DNA from: Candidatus Gastranaerophilales bacterium
GTDB taxonomy: Bacteria > Cyanobacteriota > Vampirovibrionia > Gastranaerophilales > Gastranaerophilaceae
NCBI GenBank assembly: GCA_944326605.1
Contig: CALVEM010000003.1
Span: 1 to 64,000 of the forward strand
DNA length: 64,000 bases
Direction: 5' to 3'
Of the stretch, positions 26,051-34,344 are shown in pieces (positions within the stretch are counted from its first letter, which is position 1; each line of letters starts with the position of its first letter). A program made the position numbers and the translations under genes. A model generated the notes under the pieces. It was given only the letters and a program-made list of their open reading frames with translations. It did not search any database and was not told the DNA's origin.

Positions 26051-26401
26051 ATGATTACGAAAGGTATAAGAGGTGCTGTAACGGTAAATTCTAATACTGA
26101 TTGTAGTATTAAAAAAGCTACACTTGAATTACTTTCAGAACTTGTTAAAGTAAATAATATTCAAAAAGATAAAATATCTCATGTTATTTTTACTTTGACG
26201 GATGATTTGAACGCTGCATTCCCTGCGAAATTTGCCCGCCTTGATTTTGGCTGGACAGATGTTGCAATGATGTGTTTTCATGAATTAGATGTTCCTGCGT
26301 CCTTGCCTATGTGTCTGAGAGTGCTTGTTGTTGTGAATTGTGAGGAAGATTTTGCCCCTCAATTTGTTTATTTAAAAGGTGCGCAAAAATTAAGAAATTA
26401 A
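26051..26401 (+). CDS. aroH: chorismate mutase, AroH class
   Basis: A 116-aa trimeric-type chorismate mutase converting chorismate to prephenate for Phe/Tyr synthesis. It matches the Bacillus AroH pattern: KGIRGAVTVNSNT with the N-terminal Arg, FTLTDDLNAAFPAKFAR and CLRVLVVVN with the active-site Arg. AAGGAG precedes the ATG. It ends the co-directional run and is convergent with the next gene, overlapping it by 4 bases. Confidence 0.93.
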   Translation: MITKGIRGAVTVNSNTDCSIKKATLELLSELVKVNNIQKDKISHVIFTLTDDLNAAFPAKFARLDFGWTDVAMMCFHELDVPASLPMCLRVLVVVNCEEDFAPQFVYLKGAQKLRN

Positions 26402-28572
26402 GATAATTTAGTAATATCAGTCATCGCCGGATCAAGCAGTCTGCGTCCGATATTTGGAAATTCAATAGAACAGAGCATTTTATTTCCGTATTTAATCATT
26501 TTTTCGACAACACCTTCTCCGTATTTCGGAGTAGAAACTCTGTCACCGGGTTCAAGTTTTTGATCCGCTTCCGCTTCGAGATCTTCTCCGGGATAAATCG
26601 GCAGAACCGGAGGATTTTCGTCACTGAAATCAGTAATTTCCAAATGATTTTCTTCTGGATTTTCTGAATTTATATCATCAATTAAATTCAAATCATCTTC
26701 GGTTAACTCATCAATTTCAGCATTCTCAAACGAGAGGTCACCGTCTACGTCAATTTTTTCATATAAAGCTTTATCAACATCTTTTGCTGCCTGTTGAATA
26801 AGAGCATCTTCATCTGTATTTTGTTCTTTTTCAGGCATCGGTTCAGCTTTTGAAGCTTCAAGCGGATACTCCTGTGCGTCCTGTATAGTAATGTCTTCAG
26901 AACTTGTTAAATCATCTATTAATGTATCATCGTAAAGCGGTTCTACTTTAATATCATCTATTTGTGTATCCTCACTGTTTGGAATAAGAGTTTCATCAAC
27001 GGTTGTATCTTCTTCCGGTTCTGGATCTTCAAGTATATTCGGAATTTCCGGATCTTCAGACTCTGTTATTTCTAATTCAGAAGAATTTTCTATAATCTCA
27101 GGTTCTGTTATATCAGGATATTCAATTGTTTCAGGATATTCTTCTATTTCGGCTGTTTCTATTATATTATTACTATTTTCTTCGCCTTCTTCAATAACTG
27201 GTTCTTCTATCGGCGGTTCTTCTTCAATAGGAGGTTCAATATCAAGTTGCGATTCAAAAACCGTATTATCTTGAGAAGTAACTGTTGTTATTATTTCATC
27301 CTGTTTTGAAATATCCCCTTGTGGTGAAAGTTCCTCTCTATTTAAATTATGTTCAGCTTTTTCAGGCTCTGGTGCCTCCTCTTTAAAACTGTCCTCTAAT
27401 ATTGCTATAAGCGGAATATTTTGAGTATGAGCACCATATATTATAAATTCATCCGCGTTAAGTTTATTTAAATATGTGTTGTAGCTTGCAAAATCATGCT
27501 GCAGTGTCAGCGGCGCAAACAAAATCATATTTTGTGCATTTTCTTTCAATAGATTTATGTATTTGTATTCATGAGGGCATATAATGGTTGTGAACACATG
27601 GTCATTTTGTAAAAATGTTTTTAGTAGTTTTTTATCAGAGTTAGAATTATCTATTTTTACAAAAGAATAAATTGTTTCTTTAATTCCTGACATAACACGG
27701 TATGCATAAGATATTATTTCTTTTTGCAATACTGAAGATAATCCGGAAAGGTCAATAACAGACAAATCGGATTTTTCTATTGTCATGCTAAAACTTAGTA
27801 TATCTTTTAGAGTTTGAGCAAAAACCTCTATCTCTTTGTATTTCAACAATTTGTTTTTGAGAAGTACGAGTTGAGGGATTTGTGTTTCTTTGTATTGCTG
27901 GTCAACTACACTTAAAAAAGTGTCAAAAGGCAGATAACCTTCAGGCAGAGTTTTTGTATATTCCTGAAGTTCAATAAAAATATCTTGAATTATTGCTTTA
28001 CTTGTTGCGTCGACGTCATCAAGATCATTTTCATATATAAAATTTATTGTGTCATAATTCAAAGGCAGTTTATAGTCTTTCCCCAAATTTATTGTATTTT
28101 TAAATCCGAGTGTACCTTCAGTATCAAAAATAACTACTTTTTCTTTTAGCTGGGAAGCAATATTATTAATTAATCTTGATGTGTTTTCTGTGTTGTCGGA
28201 ACAAATCAACAAATTATTATTAACAATTGATTTATCAACTTTTAATATAGTATCTTGTTCCGCAAGAACGCCTATTTTTAACGCATTGTCAATCGGGATA
28301 ATGTCAAGGAGTTCATTTGCCGGAAGTTTTGTAACTGTTGATTTAAGTGAAGGAATAGTTCCGTTGTAATTTTTTAAAATACCTTCCTCATTGAAAGTAA
28401 AAAGCAATTTTACAATAGCATAATTAGAAGTAATATCTGCTTTGAGGTTCATAACCTGAGCAACGTATGGAGTGTTAACATCTTGAATTACAACAAAGCT
28501 GGAAAGAGCCAGATTATCCGCTGCATCGTATGCTATTTTTACTAAATTATTCTTAATTTCCAATACTTTCAT
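26398..28572 (-). CDS. HerA-like HAS-barrel protein with degenerate P-loop, acidic linker and C-terminal Tudor-like domain
   Basis: A 724-aa protein of unknown role. Residues 1-95 look like a HAS-barrel, as found before HerA-type ATPases. Next comes an ATPase-like sheet order (NNLLICSDNTENTSRLINNI, then VVIFDTEGTL), but the GxxGxGKS loop is replaced by SDNTENTS, so ATP hydrolysis is unlikely. Residues about 410-660 are extremely acidic (runs of Glu/Asp with Pro and Ile), probably disordered. The last 55 residues (LEPGDRVSTPKYGEGVVEKM, then IEFPNIGRRLL) resemble the RNA-polymerase-binding Tudor domain at the C-terminus of PcrA/UvrD. GGGAG precedes the ATG. An RNA-polymerase-linked adaptor is one inference. 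Confidence 0.55.
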   Translation of the reverse strand: MKVLEIKNNLVKIAYDAADNLALSSFVVIQDVNTPYVAQVMNLKADITSNYAIVKLLFTFNEEGILKNYNGTIPSLKSTVTKLPANELLDIIPIDNALKIGVLAEQDTILKVDKSIVNNNLLICSDNTENTSRLINNIASQLKEKVVIFDTEGTLGFKNTINLGKDYKLPLNYDTINFIYENDLDDVDATSKAIIQDIFIELQEYTKTLPEGYLPFDTFLSVVDQQYKETQIPQLVLLKNKLLKYKEIEVFAQTLKDILSFSMTIEKSDLSVIDLSGLSSVLQKEIISYAYRVMSGIKETIYSFVKIDNSNSDKKLLKTFLQNDHVFTTIICPHEYKYINLLKENAQNMILFAPLTLQHDFASYNTYLNKLNADEFIIYGAHTQNIPLIAILEDSFKEEAPEPEKAEHNLNREELSPQGDISKQDEIITTVTSQDNTVFESQLDIEPPIEEEPPIEEPVIEEGEENSNNIIETAEIEEYPETIEYPDITEPEIIENSSELEITESEDPEIPNILEDPEPEEDTTVDETLIPNSEDTQIDDIKVEPLYDDTLIDDLTSSEDITIQDAQEYPLEASKAEPMPEKEQNTDEDALIQQAAKDVDKALYEKIDVDGDLSFENAEIDELTEDDLNLIDDINSENPEENHLEITDFSDENPPVLPIYPGEDLEAEADQKLEPGDRVSTPKYGEGVVEKMIKYGNKMLCSIEFPNIGRRLLDPAMTDITKLS

Positions 28573-28613
28573 TTGAACTCCCTCACTTTGTAATATATTT
28601 TACCATAAACATG

Positions 28614-29189
28614 CTATTTTTGAACTAAATCTTGAAGTTTGTTGTAAATTTTAACGGTCAGCAGGCATATTTTTAAGTCGCGGTTTACAAGGCTTTTTAG
28701 TGTTTCTTTATAACATATTAGCAATGCTTTGTTTAATCCGTTTTCTTCGTTAAGTATTGTAATAATTTTTTTAGAATACTCTTTATCTCTTGTATTAGGC
28801 TCTATTTTATCTGCAAGAAAGACGATTTTTTCAAAAGTGCTCATATCAAGTTTGCCTAGTGTGTGCCACCTTATTGCGGATAAAATTTCTTCATCTTTTA
28901 TACCGAATTCAGTTTGTGCAATAAATGCGCTGACAGGAGCGTGCAAAGTCTTGTAATTAAGCATTTCGCTTTCTTCGACTTCCAAATTTTTGTTTATAAT
29001 TTCGAGTAATTTTTCTTTGCTTAAACATTTTGCACAATCATGAAGCAATCCTGCTAAATATGCTTTTTCTTCATCAAGTTTAAATCTTTGCGCAAGTCCT
29101 TTGGCACAATCTGCAGTTCCTAATGTATGTAGATAGCGTTCTTCATTTAAATTTTCTTTAAGCCATTGCTTTATTTTGGTATAATCCAT
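28614..29189 (-). CDS. yqeK: YqeK-type HD-domain hydrolase (Ap4A phosphatase)
   Basis: A 191-aa HD-domain protein. It shows RYLHTLGTADCAKGLA, the metal site LLHDCAK, and AIRWHTLGK with LADKIEPNTRD. The YqeK family hydrolyses diadenosine tetraphosphate. It overlaps the end of nadD by 32 bases, and nadD-yqeK is a very common gene order, which supports the call. It probably shares the nadD transcript. Confidence 0.92.
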   Translation of the reverse strand: MDYTKIKQWLKENLNEERYLHTLGTADCAKGLAQRFKLDEEKAYLAGLLHDCAKCLSKEKLLEIINKNLEVEESEMLNYKTLHAPVSAFIAQTEFGIKDEEILSAIRWHTLGKLDMSTFEKIVFLADKIEPNTRDKEYSKKIITILNEENGLNKALLICYKETLKSLVNRDLKICLLTVKIYNKLQDLVQK

Positions 29190-29754
29190 TTTCTTTTATG
29201 TACTCCTCAACTTTCATCGGAACAAATCCTGTAATTGATGTTCCGTTAGCTATTTTCTCTCTTAATACAGTTGATGAAATGTCTATGAATTCCATTTGGG
29301 CAATCTGAAAATTGTATCCTTTATTCTTCAGAGATGTCAAATCAACATTTTCATTTTGCCTTACAAATACAATAAAATCAACAAGTTTTTTTAATTTTTC
29401 GGTTTCGTGCCAGCTTTCAATCTGCTTGAATGCATCAGTTCCGATTATAAGGTTAATTTTTCCGTCCGTATTGTACTGCTTATATAAATCTGTGACAGTA
29501 TCGTATGTGTAAGATTTAGTTTCTCTTTTAAATTCAATATCGGATATTTCAAAATGCGGATTGTTTTTTATTGCAAGTTTTACCATATTAAAGCGGTGTG
29601 TACTGAAATTTGGGTCATAATTTTTATGAGGCGGTTTGTACGCAGGAATAAAAAGTATTTTATCAAAGCCGAAATTATTTAAAACATACTCTGCGATTTT
29701 TATATGCGCGTTATGTATCGGATTAAAAGTGCCGGCAAATATGCATAGTTTCAT
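29158..29754 (-). CDS. nadD: nicotinate-nucleotide adenylyltransferase
   Basis: A 198-aa enzyme making deamido-NAD from NaMN and ATP. It shows the nucleotidyltransferase start IFAGTFNPIHNAHIKIAEYV (HxGH-like HNAH), the substrate loop FIPAYKPPHK, LIIGTDAF and the C-terminal ISSTVLREKI (SxTxxR motif). An extended -10 (TGGTATAAT) ends six bases before the ATG, predicting a leaderless mRNA. It is first in an operon with yqeK. Confidence 0.95.
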   Translation of the reverse strand: MKLCIFAGTFNPIHNAHIKIAEYVLNNFGFDKILFIPAYKPPHKNYDPNFSTHRFNMVKLAIKNNPHFEISDIEFKRETKSYTYDTVTDLYKQYNTDGKINLIIGTDAFKQIESWHETEKLKKLVDFIVFVRQNENVDLTSLKNKGYNFQIAQMEFIDISSTVLREKIANGTSITGFVPMKVEEYIKENGLYQNKAMA

Positions 29755-29760
29755 AACCTG

Positions 29761-29769
29761 ATTATACCA
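29761..29769 (-). promoter_or_regulatory. extended -10 of nadD, leaderless geometry
   Basis: Minus strand TGGTATAAT, then CAGGTT, then ATG. The six-base gap puts the transcription start at or next to the A of ATG. Confidence 0.65.
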
Positions 29770-29777
29770 TAAAGAAA

Positions 29778-29803
29778 ACCTGATTTCTTTTAAGAAATCA
29801 GGT
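29778..29803 (-). terminator. terminator of the 54-aa small gene
   Basis: ACCTGATTTCTT and AAGAAATCAGGT form a 12-bp stem with a 2-base loop; TTTTCTTTAT follows on the minus strand. It lies between the small gene and the nadD promoter. Confidence 0.75.
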
Positions 29804-29842
29804 AAAAAATTTGTAGGGGAAAAATTAATTGGAGTTAAATTG

Positions 29843-30007
29843 TTAGATTAAATGTAAAGCTTGTTTGTTTGCCATTGCGATGAAATTCATCTGTGCAAAT
29901 AATAATTCCGAACGATCTTCAAACGGCTGATTATTGTTGACTGTTACTTCGTTTTCATAAATGCTTTTTAACTTGTCATCAATTTTTTTTAAATTTGCAA
30001 CTGCCAT
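29843..30007 (-). CDS. small protein, 54 aa, unknown function
   Basis: A complete ORF whose ATG is preceded by GAGAGG and which ends 40 bases before a good terminator. The product begins MAVANLKKIDDKLKSIYE and has a predicted amphipathic helix followed by SELLFAQMNFIAMANKQALH. There is no membrane helix. It lies alone and is divergent from the following large gene. I recognise no family. It resembles the other orphan small proteins here (10456, 60084) in size and gene structure, not in sequence. Confidence 0.6.
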   Translation of the reverse strand: MAVANLKKIDDKLKSIYENEVTVNNNQPFEDRSELLFAQMNFIAMANKQALHLI

Positions 30008-30176
30008 TTAGTGCCTCTCATTCTTATTATTTACTTCTGATGTATATATAAAGTATATAAAAAGTATTGAATTTCACAAAAGCATATATTTGTTACATTT
30101 CTTTACATATATTTTTAAAAAGCAATTATTAAGCCGTTTTCGTTTTTATATTTATATAGGGGAAAATAGGAATATT

Positions 30177-32342
30177 ATGCTCGAAAACAATGTAAACAAT
30201 CAACAGCAAATTCCGCAGTTTCAGGCAATTAACCCGCAGGCGGTTCAAGGACAGCAGGTACCTATGCAGGCTGTAAATCCTGAACTTTTGAAACAAAATG
30301 TTCAGGACAGTTATGTGAGCAACAGAGTATCAGAAACTACTGATGACCCGAAAGGCATGATGTATACCGGCTTGCTTGCAATTCCTTCATGGTTCGCAAT
30401 TGCAAAAGGTATGGATAAGTTTGCCGAGAAAACAAGAGGGGACTATGACAAAACAATTTATCATAAAATCGGTCAGTTCGGAGATGATTTAACAACGCGC
30501 GTAAAAGGCAGTTCGTTCGGCAAATCTTCTTTTGCTTATTCTTTAAATGACGGATATAAAAATTTTAAGAATTTTGTAAGAAAAAATGTAATTGATAAAT
30601 TTAAAATTGCCCGTGCTATGGCATATACACCCTCACGCCCCGAAAATCCTATGGTATTAACTCAGGCTGATGGTATGCTTGGATTTTTTGGCGGAGATTA
30701 TCCTCAAGTCGTTGACAGTTTTTTAAGACGGTCTGTTGTTATTGATGATCTTGAGCGTTATGGCGCTGATGCTAAAGATATTCAAAAATTTAAAGATTTG
30801 TATGCAAAAGCAGCAACTCCTGGAGAACGTCTCCTTGTATTGGAGAAAGCGGAATTTGAATGTTTATCAAAATACAGCAGGGGAGCGCAATTAAAAGGTA
30901 CTGCACTTGATACTGCCGTTAATGATTTCGCAAAACTTGATGTAAAAGCACGTGCTGCCAAATTGAAAGATATGAAAGCTTTTGAATGGGGGGCGGCTGA
31001 TTTAAAAGAACTTGAAAATTTAAAGACAAATATTCACAGCAATCCTGCAAAAATCATTGAAGTCTCATCTCAGGCAAATCCAAAGATGTTTTCCAGAGCT
31101 TTCGCCAAAAAACAGGGAATGTTAAACTGGATTAAGTCCAATTTATTAAACCGTGATGTTTATGGCTCGGAATTTGCAAACAAAATGGCTGCTTCAATAG
31201 GTAATATGGATTTGAATGCTCATCCTGAATACAAGCAGGCATTGCAAAAAGCAGGTTTGCTGAATAAAATCCCTAAATCAGCTCTCGGAAGAATTTTAAA
31301 TAAATATACAAACATTATTCTTGAAGGGGCTACTAATAGAGTTGCCGGCGGAAAACTTGTTGCTTTAATGCAGGCATTTTACTTTGCTGATGTTCTTTAT
31401 AAGAGTATGAAAGCAGATGGTGTCAGTGAAAAATTTAAATCTTTTGCTGAACGTTTTACTGAAATGGTTGCTTTCTTCGTAGCAATGCCTGTTGCTATTA
31501 AATTGATGCACAGTATAGGCGGTTTGCAGTACGCAGGCATGGGTAAAACCCCTGAAGAAATGAAAAAAGCTGTTGAAGCATACCGTGCTCATTTGAATGC
31601 TCATAATATGAAAGCTATGTCAGGTAAATTCGCAAATAAAGCTGAATGGAAAGCAAGTAAAAAAGCATTACAAAAGGAATTGAATGCAGGAGTAAGAAAT
31701 CCGTTCACTAAATTGCTCAAAAAAATCGGTCGTATTGTAACAGTCGGACTTGAACAAATAAGACCATACGACAAGACCGATATCGGCGTAATGAAAGACG
31801 GCGTAAAAACTTATAGAAAAGGAATAATGAGCAAAATAAAAGATTTGTTCAGACATCCGAAATTCGGTATCAAGCAGATGGCAGGTTATCCGGTGAGAAT
31901 TATTCTCGGTATGATGATAATACTTCCGTTCTTAAGCAAGCTTGCGGTAAAAGGTTCGCATTTGATATTTGGCAAACCTAAAAATTCTTTACTTGATGAA
32001 GGAAAAGAACCCGAACAGGTTAAAAATAACAACCAGACACAAATCCCTCAACAACTGCAGCCGCAACCTGTTCAACAGACGACTACAACTCAAATAACAA
32101 CTTCCAAGCAGGAGCAAAGTTCATCCAATCTGCTGGACAGATATAAAAATAACAATACAACAACTACTGTTCAAACGGTAAAACAGCAGAATAATCCGCA
32201 AGAACCTGTCAGAACTTATATCCCCTCTCCTGTAGGAGTTCAAATTGTAAATCAGCGGGAAGATACATCTTCTGCCGATCAGGCAATGATGCGTGCTGAT
32301 AATGCTGCAAAACTTGCCATGCAAACCTTGAAGATGAATTAA
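30177..32342 (+). CDS. large lineage-specific membrane-associated protein, 721 aa
   Basis: No family recognised. The N-terminus is Gln/Asn-rich (NNVNNQQQIPQFQAINPQA). A possible membrane stretch lies at about residues 60-80 (MMYTGLLAIPSWFAIAKG). A basic helical middle follows, with hydrophobic segments at about 425 (MVAFFVAMPVAIKLM) and about 575 (VRIILGMMIILPFLSKLA). The last 110 residues are a Gln/Thr/Asn-rich low-complexity tail. The ATG at 30177 follows TAGGAAT; the upstream open frame has no start signal. It is probably an envelope or cytoskeleton-like protein. One G6 run at about 30988 sits inside the gene. Confidence 0.6.
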   Translation: MLENNVNNQQQIPQFQAINPQAVQGQQVPMQAVNPELLKQNVQDSYVSNRVSETTDDPKGMMYTGLLAIPSWFAIAKGMDKFAEKTRGDYDKTIYHKIGQFGDDLTTRVKGSSFGKSSFAYSLNDGYKNFKNFVRKNVIDKFKIARAMAYTPSRPENPMVLTQADGMLGFFGGDYPQVVDSFLRRSVVIDDLERYGADAKDIQKFKDLYAKAATPGERLLVLEKAEFECLSKYSRGAQLKGTALDTAVNDFAKLDVKARAAKLKDMKAFEWGAADLKELENLKTNIHSNPAKIIEVSSQANPKMFSRAFAKKQGMLNWIKSNLLNRDVYGSEFANKMAASIGNMDLNAHPEYKQALQKAGLLNKIPKSALGRILNKYTNIILEGATNRVAGGKLVALMQAFYFADVLYKSMKADGVSEKFKSFAERFTEMVAFFVAMPVAIKLMHSIGGLQYAGMGKTPEEMKKAVEAYRAHLNAHNMKAMSGKFANKAEWKASKKALQKELNAGVRNPFTKLLKKIGRIVTVGLEQIRPYDKTDIGVMKDGVKTYRKGIMSKIKDLFRHPKFGIKQMAGYPVRIILGMMIILPFLSKLAVKGSHLIFGKPKNSLLDEGKEPEQVKNNNQTQIPQQLQPQPVQQTTTTQITTSKQEQSSSNLLDRYKNNNTTTTVQTVKQQNNPQEPVRTYIPSPVGVQIVNQREDTSSADQAMMRADNAAKLAMQTLKMN

Positions 32343-32396
32343 TGAAAGACTTGCCCGAATATATCCGGCATGGTATAATTATTGAAGGAGGGTTTT

Positions 32397-33089
32397 ATGA
32401 CAGCTACATTTGATTATAAAGGCTTTGCTAAAGATTTGACTAAACAGGCTGAAGGAATTATGCCGGAAGATATTGCATTAAAGCATAAAAAAGACTTCCT
32501 GGATAAAATATATAATTTTACTTATGTCGCAGGTGAAGCTTTTTCAAAAGATGACACCATAGAAAGCTCTCATACTGCAATGATACTTACTCAGGTTATT
32601 TCGGAATGGACTTTCCATAAATATGTTGATTTGCTGCGCTCTGGTATACCTGAAATTTATCATGAAGGAATATTGCAAAAACTAGCTTTTGTAACTTTTG
32701 AAATGACAAAAGAATCTGTTTTAAGCAATCTTTCTGAAGACAGGATGTTAAAGCTTGTAGAGGTTCAGCTAAATAAAGCCTATGAAAGGGCGTGCAAACA
32801 TCTGCTTGAAAACGGACAAATTTCTCAAACGATTTTTGATAAAGCAATGAGTCTTTCAAATGTTGATGCCATGCGAGATGTTACGATGTCTCATAATATA
32901 AAGGTTGTAAAGATGAATAAAAGTACATTGAAATTTACTGTTATAGCACTAATATTAGCGGTAATTACTGCGGTATTAAATATTTTGTATCCGGATAATT
33001 TGAATTTAGCGGTATTTAATCCAATCGCTTTAATTCTTTTATCTGTATATATTGGTTTTTATTTTGGTGCGAATAAATATTCCAAATAG
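32397..33089 (+). CDS. hypothetical protein with C-terminal membrane hairpin, 230 aa
   Basis: A strong ribosome binding site (GAAGGAGGG) sits before the ATG at 32397, and TATAAT at 32373 can be its promoter. Residues 1-175 are helical and soluble. Two membrane helices lie at the end (FTVIALILAVITAVLNILYP and FNPIALILLSVYIGFYFGAN), separated by a short turn, so the protein is tail-anchored. No family is recognised. It lies between a lineage-specific gene and the 6S-like RNA. Confidence 0.65.
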   Translation: MTATFDYKGFAKDLTKQAEGIMPEDIALKHKKDFLDKIYNFTYVAGEAFSKDDTIESSHTAMILTQVISEWTFHKYVDLLRSGIPEIYHEGILQKLAFVTFEMTKESVLSNLSEDRMLKLVEVQLNKAYERACKHLLENGQISQTIFDKAMSLSNVDAMRDVTMSHNIKVVKMNKSTLKFTVIALILAVITAVLNILYPDNLNLAVFNPIALILLSVYIGFYFGANKYSK

Positions 33090-33104
33090 TCAGATCGGTT
33101 AATA

Positions 33105-33132
33105 TTGAATTAGAAAAAATATATGTTATAAT
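33105..33132 (+). promoter_or_regulatory. promoter of the 6S-like RNA
   Basis: TTGAAT, 16-base spacer, TATAAT; the -10 ends seven bases before the first base of the RNA's closing stem at 33140. Confidence 0.8.
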
Positions 33133-33139
33133 AAGATTA

Positions 33140-33312
33140 GTTCTGTGCGGATGTTTATTTTGTTCCTACATTTATTTTAAAAGGGAGAATTTGACTCCGA
33201 CAGGATGTGAAGTATACCCGCCGATTAATAATCGCCAGCGGGAAACGGATAATCCGGGGCGTTCACCCACCTGCGAGACCACGCAGGCAACAAAATCACA
33301 TTCGTACAGGGC
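33140..33312 (+). ncRNA. ssrS: 6S-like RNA
   Basis: A 173-base structured RNA. Its ends pair perfectly over 15 bp (33140-33154 with 33298-33312, G-U pairs included), followed by a second stem (ATTTTGTT at 33157 with AACAAAAT at 33289). A large central open region follows, whose 3' side has a small hairpin CCTGCG/CGCAGG (33270-33287). A terminal arm is capped by CGATT-AAT-AATCG (33222-33234). This end-stem, bubble and terminal-arm plan is that of 6S RNA, which binds RNA polymerase holoenzyme as a promoter mimic. A T tract follows the last stem. I rely on structure and length, not a family search. Confidence 0.7.
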
Positions 33313-33345
33313 TTTTTATACATATTAAATAAAGGAGTTAAAAGT

Positions 33346-34259
33346 ATGAAGAGATTGTTAGAATTATTCCGGAACTTCGGGGGGGGGGCACTCCTCAGCT
33401 AACCAGAAGCAAAGATGCTAAGAGGCATAGATACAAAGCTAATATCAATAATAAATTAGAAATCTGTCATCCCGAACTCGTTTCGGGATCTCAAGAGAAG
33501 CAGAAAACAAGATGTCAATCTGACATTCAACATGACAAAAATAATAACCCTTGCCTTCAATCCCTCCCCCGAGGGAGGGAAGTTAAAAAAAACTCGCTTC
33601 ACTCTTCACTAAAAAGAAAAGCCGCATTTACCTTGGCAGAGGTTTTAGTCACTCTTGGTATAATCGGTGTTGTTTCTGCAATGACTCTTCCTACTCTGAT
33701 TTCAAATCATAGAAATAAGGTGCTGGAAGCTCAGTTTAAAAAGGAATATAGTTTTATAATGCAAACACTTGATACATTTCTTCAGAGAACATCTTGTGCA
33801 GAAGCTTTTTGTATAAAATCTGATAATTTTATCAAGGAGTTTGAAAAATTTACTAAATTTGTACATAAATGTACTCCTACATCAATTGATGAAAAACTTT
33901 GTTTTACTCGTATTAACGATTGTAGTTATACTGACCTTCAGCGAAAATTAGATTGTGTTAGAGTTCAAGTACTTGATGATTATCAATATGTTCTCCCAGA
34001 TGGCGCGCTTATAACTTTTAATAATACAACAATAGGTATGGATGTAAATGGAAAAACAAAACGGCCTAATGCTATTGGGCAAGATGTATTTTTATTTGAA
34101 CTTAAAGCTGAAAATTTTTCTGTAAAACTTGTTCCATGGGGTGCTGAAGGTACTCCCTCTCAAGAATGTCAAATTACAGGTAGAACTTCTGCGTATAATG
34201 GAGAGGGGTGTGCCTATAGAGCGTTGACAGAAGCAGATTATTTTAAAAAGCTTCCATAA
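33346..34259 (+). CDS. prepilin-like protein, phase-OFF by a G10 tract
   Basis: AAAGGAG leads to ATG at 33346 and MKRLLELFRNF, then ten G. At ten G the frame ends after GGGALLS. With 11 (or 8) G the frame runs without a stop through 94 leader residues into KRKAAFTLAEVLVTLGIIGV, a class III prepilin signal, and on to the stop at 34257 (304 aa in all). The mature part is 210 aa, Cys-rich, with GMDVNGKTKRPNAIGQDVFL, the family's conserved element. The leader between tract and signal is built from dispersed repeats, including one read as HPELVSGS. It starts 34 bases after the 6S-like RNA. I see a phase-variable prepilin; a plain broken gene is the alternative. Confidence 0.75.
33379..33388 (+). 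repeat. G10 tract in prepilin gene 1
   Basis: Ten G, flanked AACTTC-G10-CACTCCTCAGCT. It lies at codons 12-15 of the frame beginning at 33346. Lengths of 8, 11 or 14 would open the prepilin frame. Confidence 0.9.
33466..33492. repeat. short palindromic repeat inside prepilin leader
   Basis: GTCATCCCGAACTCGTTTCG followed by GGATCTC: an imperfect palindrome with CCCGAA/TTCGGG arms. In the phase-ON frame it encodes CHPELVSGS. The same family occurs between genes elsewhere in the window. Confidence 0.8.
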
Positions 34260-34344
34260 TAAATAAGTTAAATGCTATTGTATTTGAAATATGTTCCTGA
34301 TAAAATTTCTTTAAGTAGAGAAATATAAATAGAGGACATAGATT

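Noticed and set aside
33179-33312. Riboswitch (for example a cyclic-di-GMP type) controlling the prepilin
   Set aside because: I could not match GEMM or other riboswitch core motifs, whereas end pairing, bubble and length fit 6S RNA.
33633-34259. Independent gene starting at TTG 33633 with product MAEVLVTLG...
   Set aside because: That start lies inside the prepilin signal and has no ribosome binding site. The frame is open back to the G10 tract and the ATG at 33346, so the longer, frame-switched gene explains it better.
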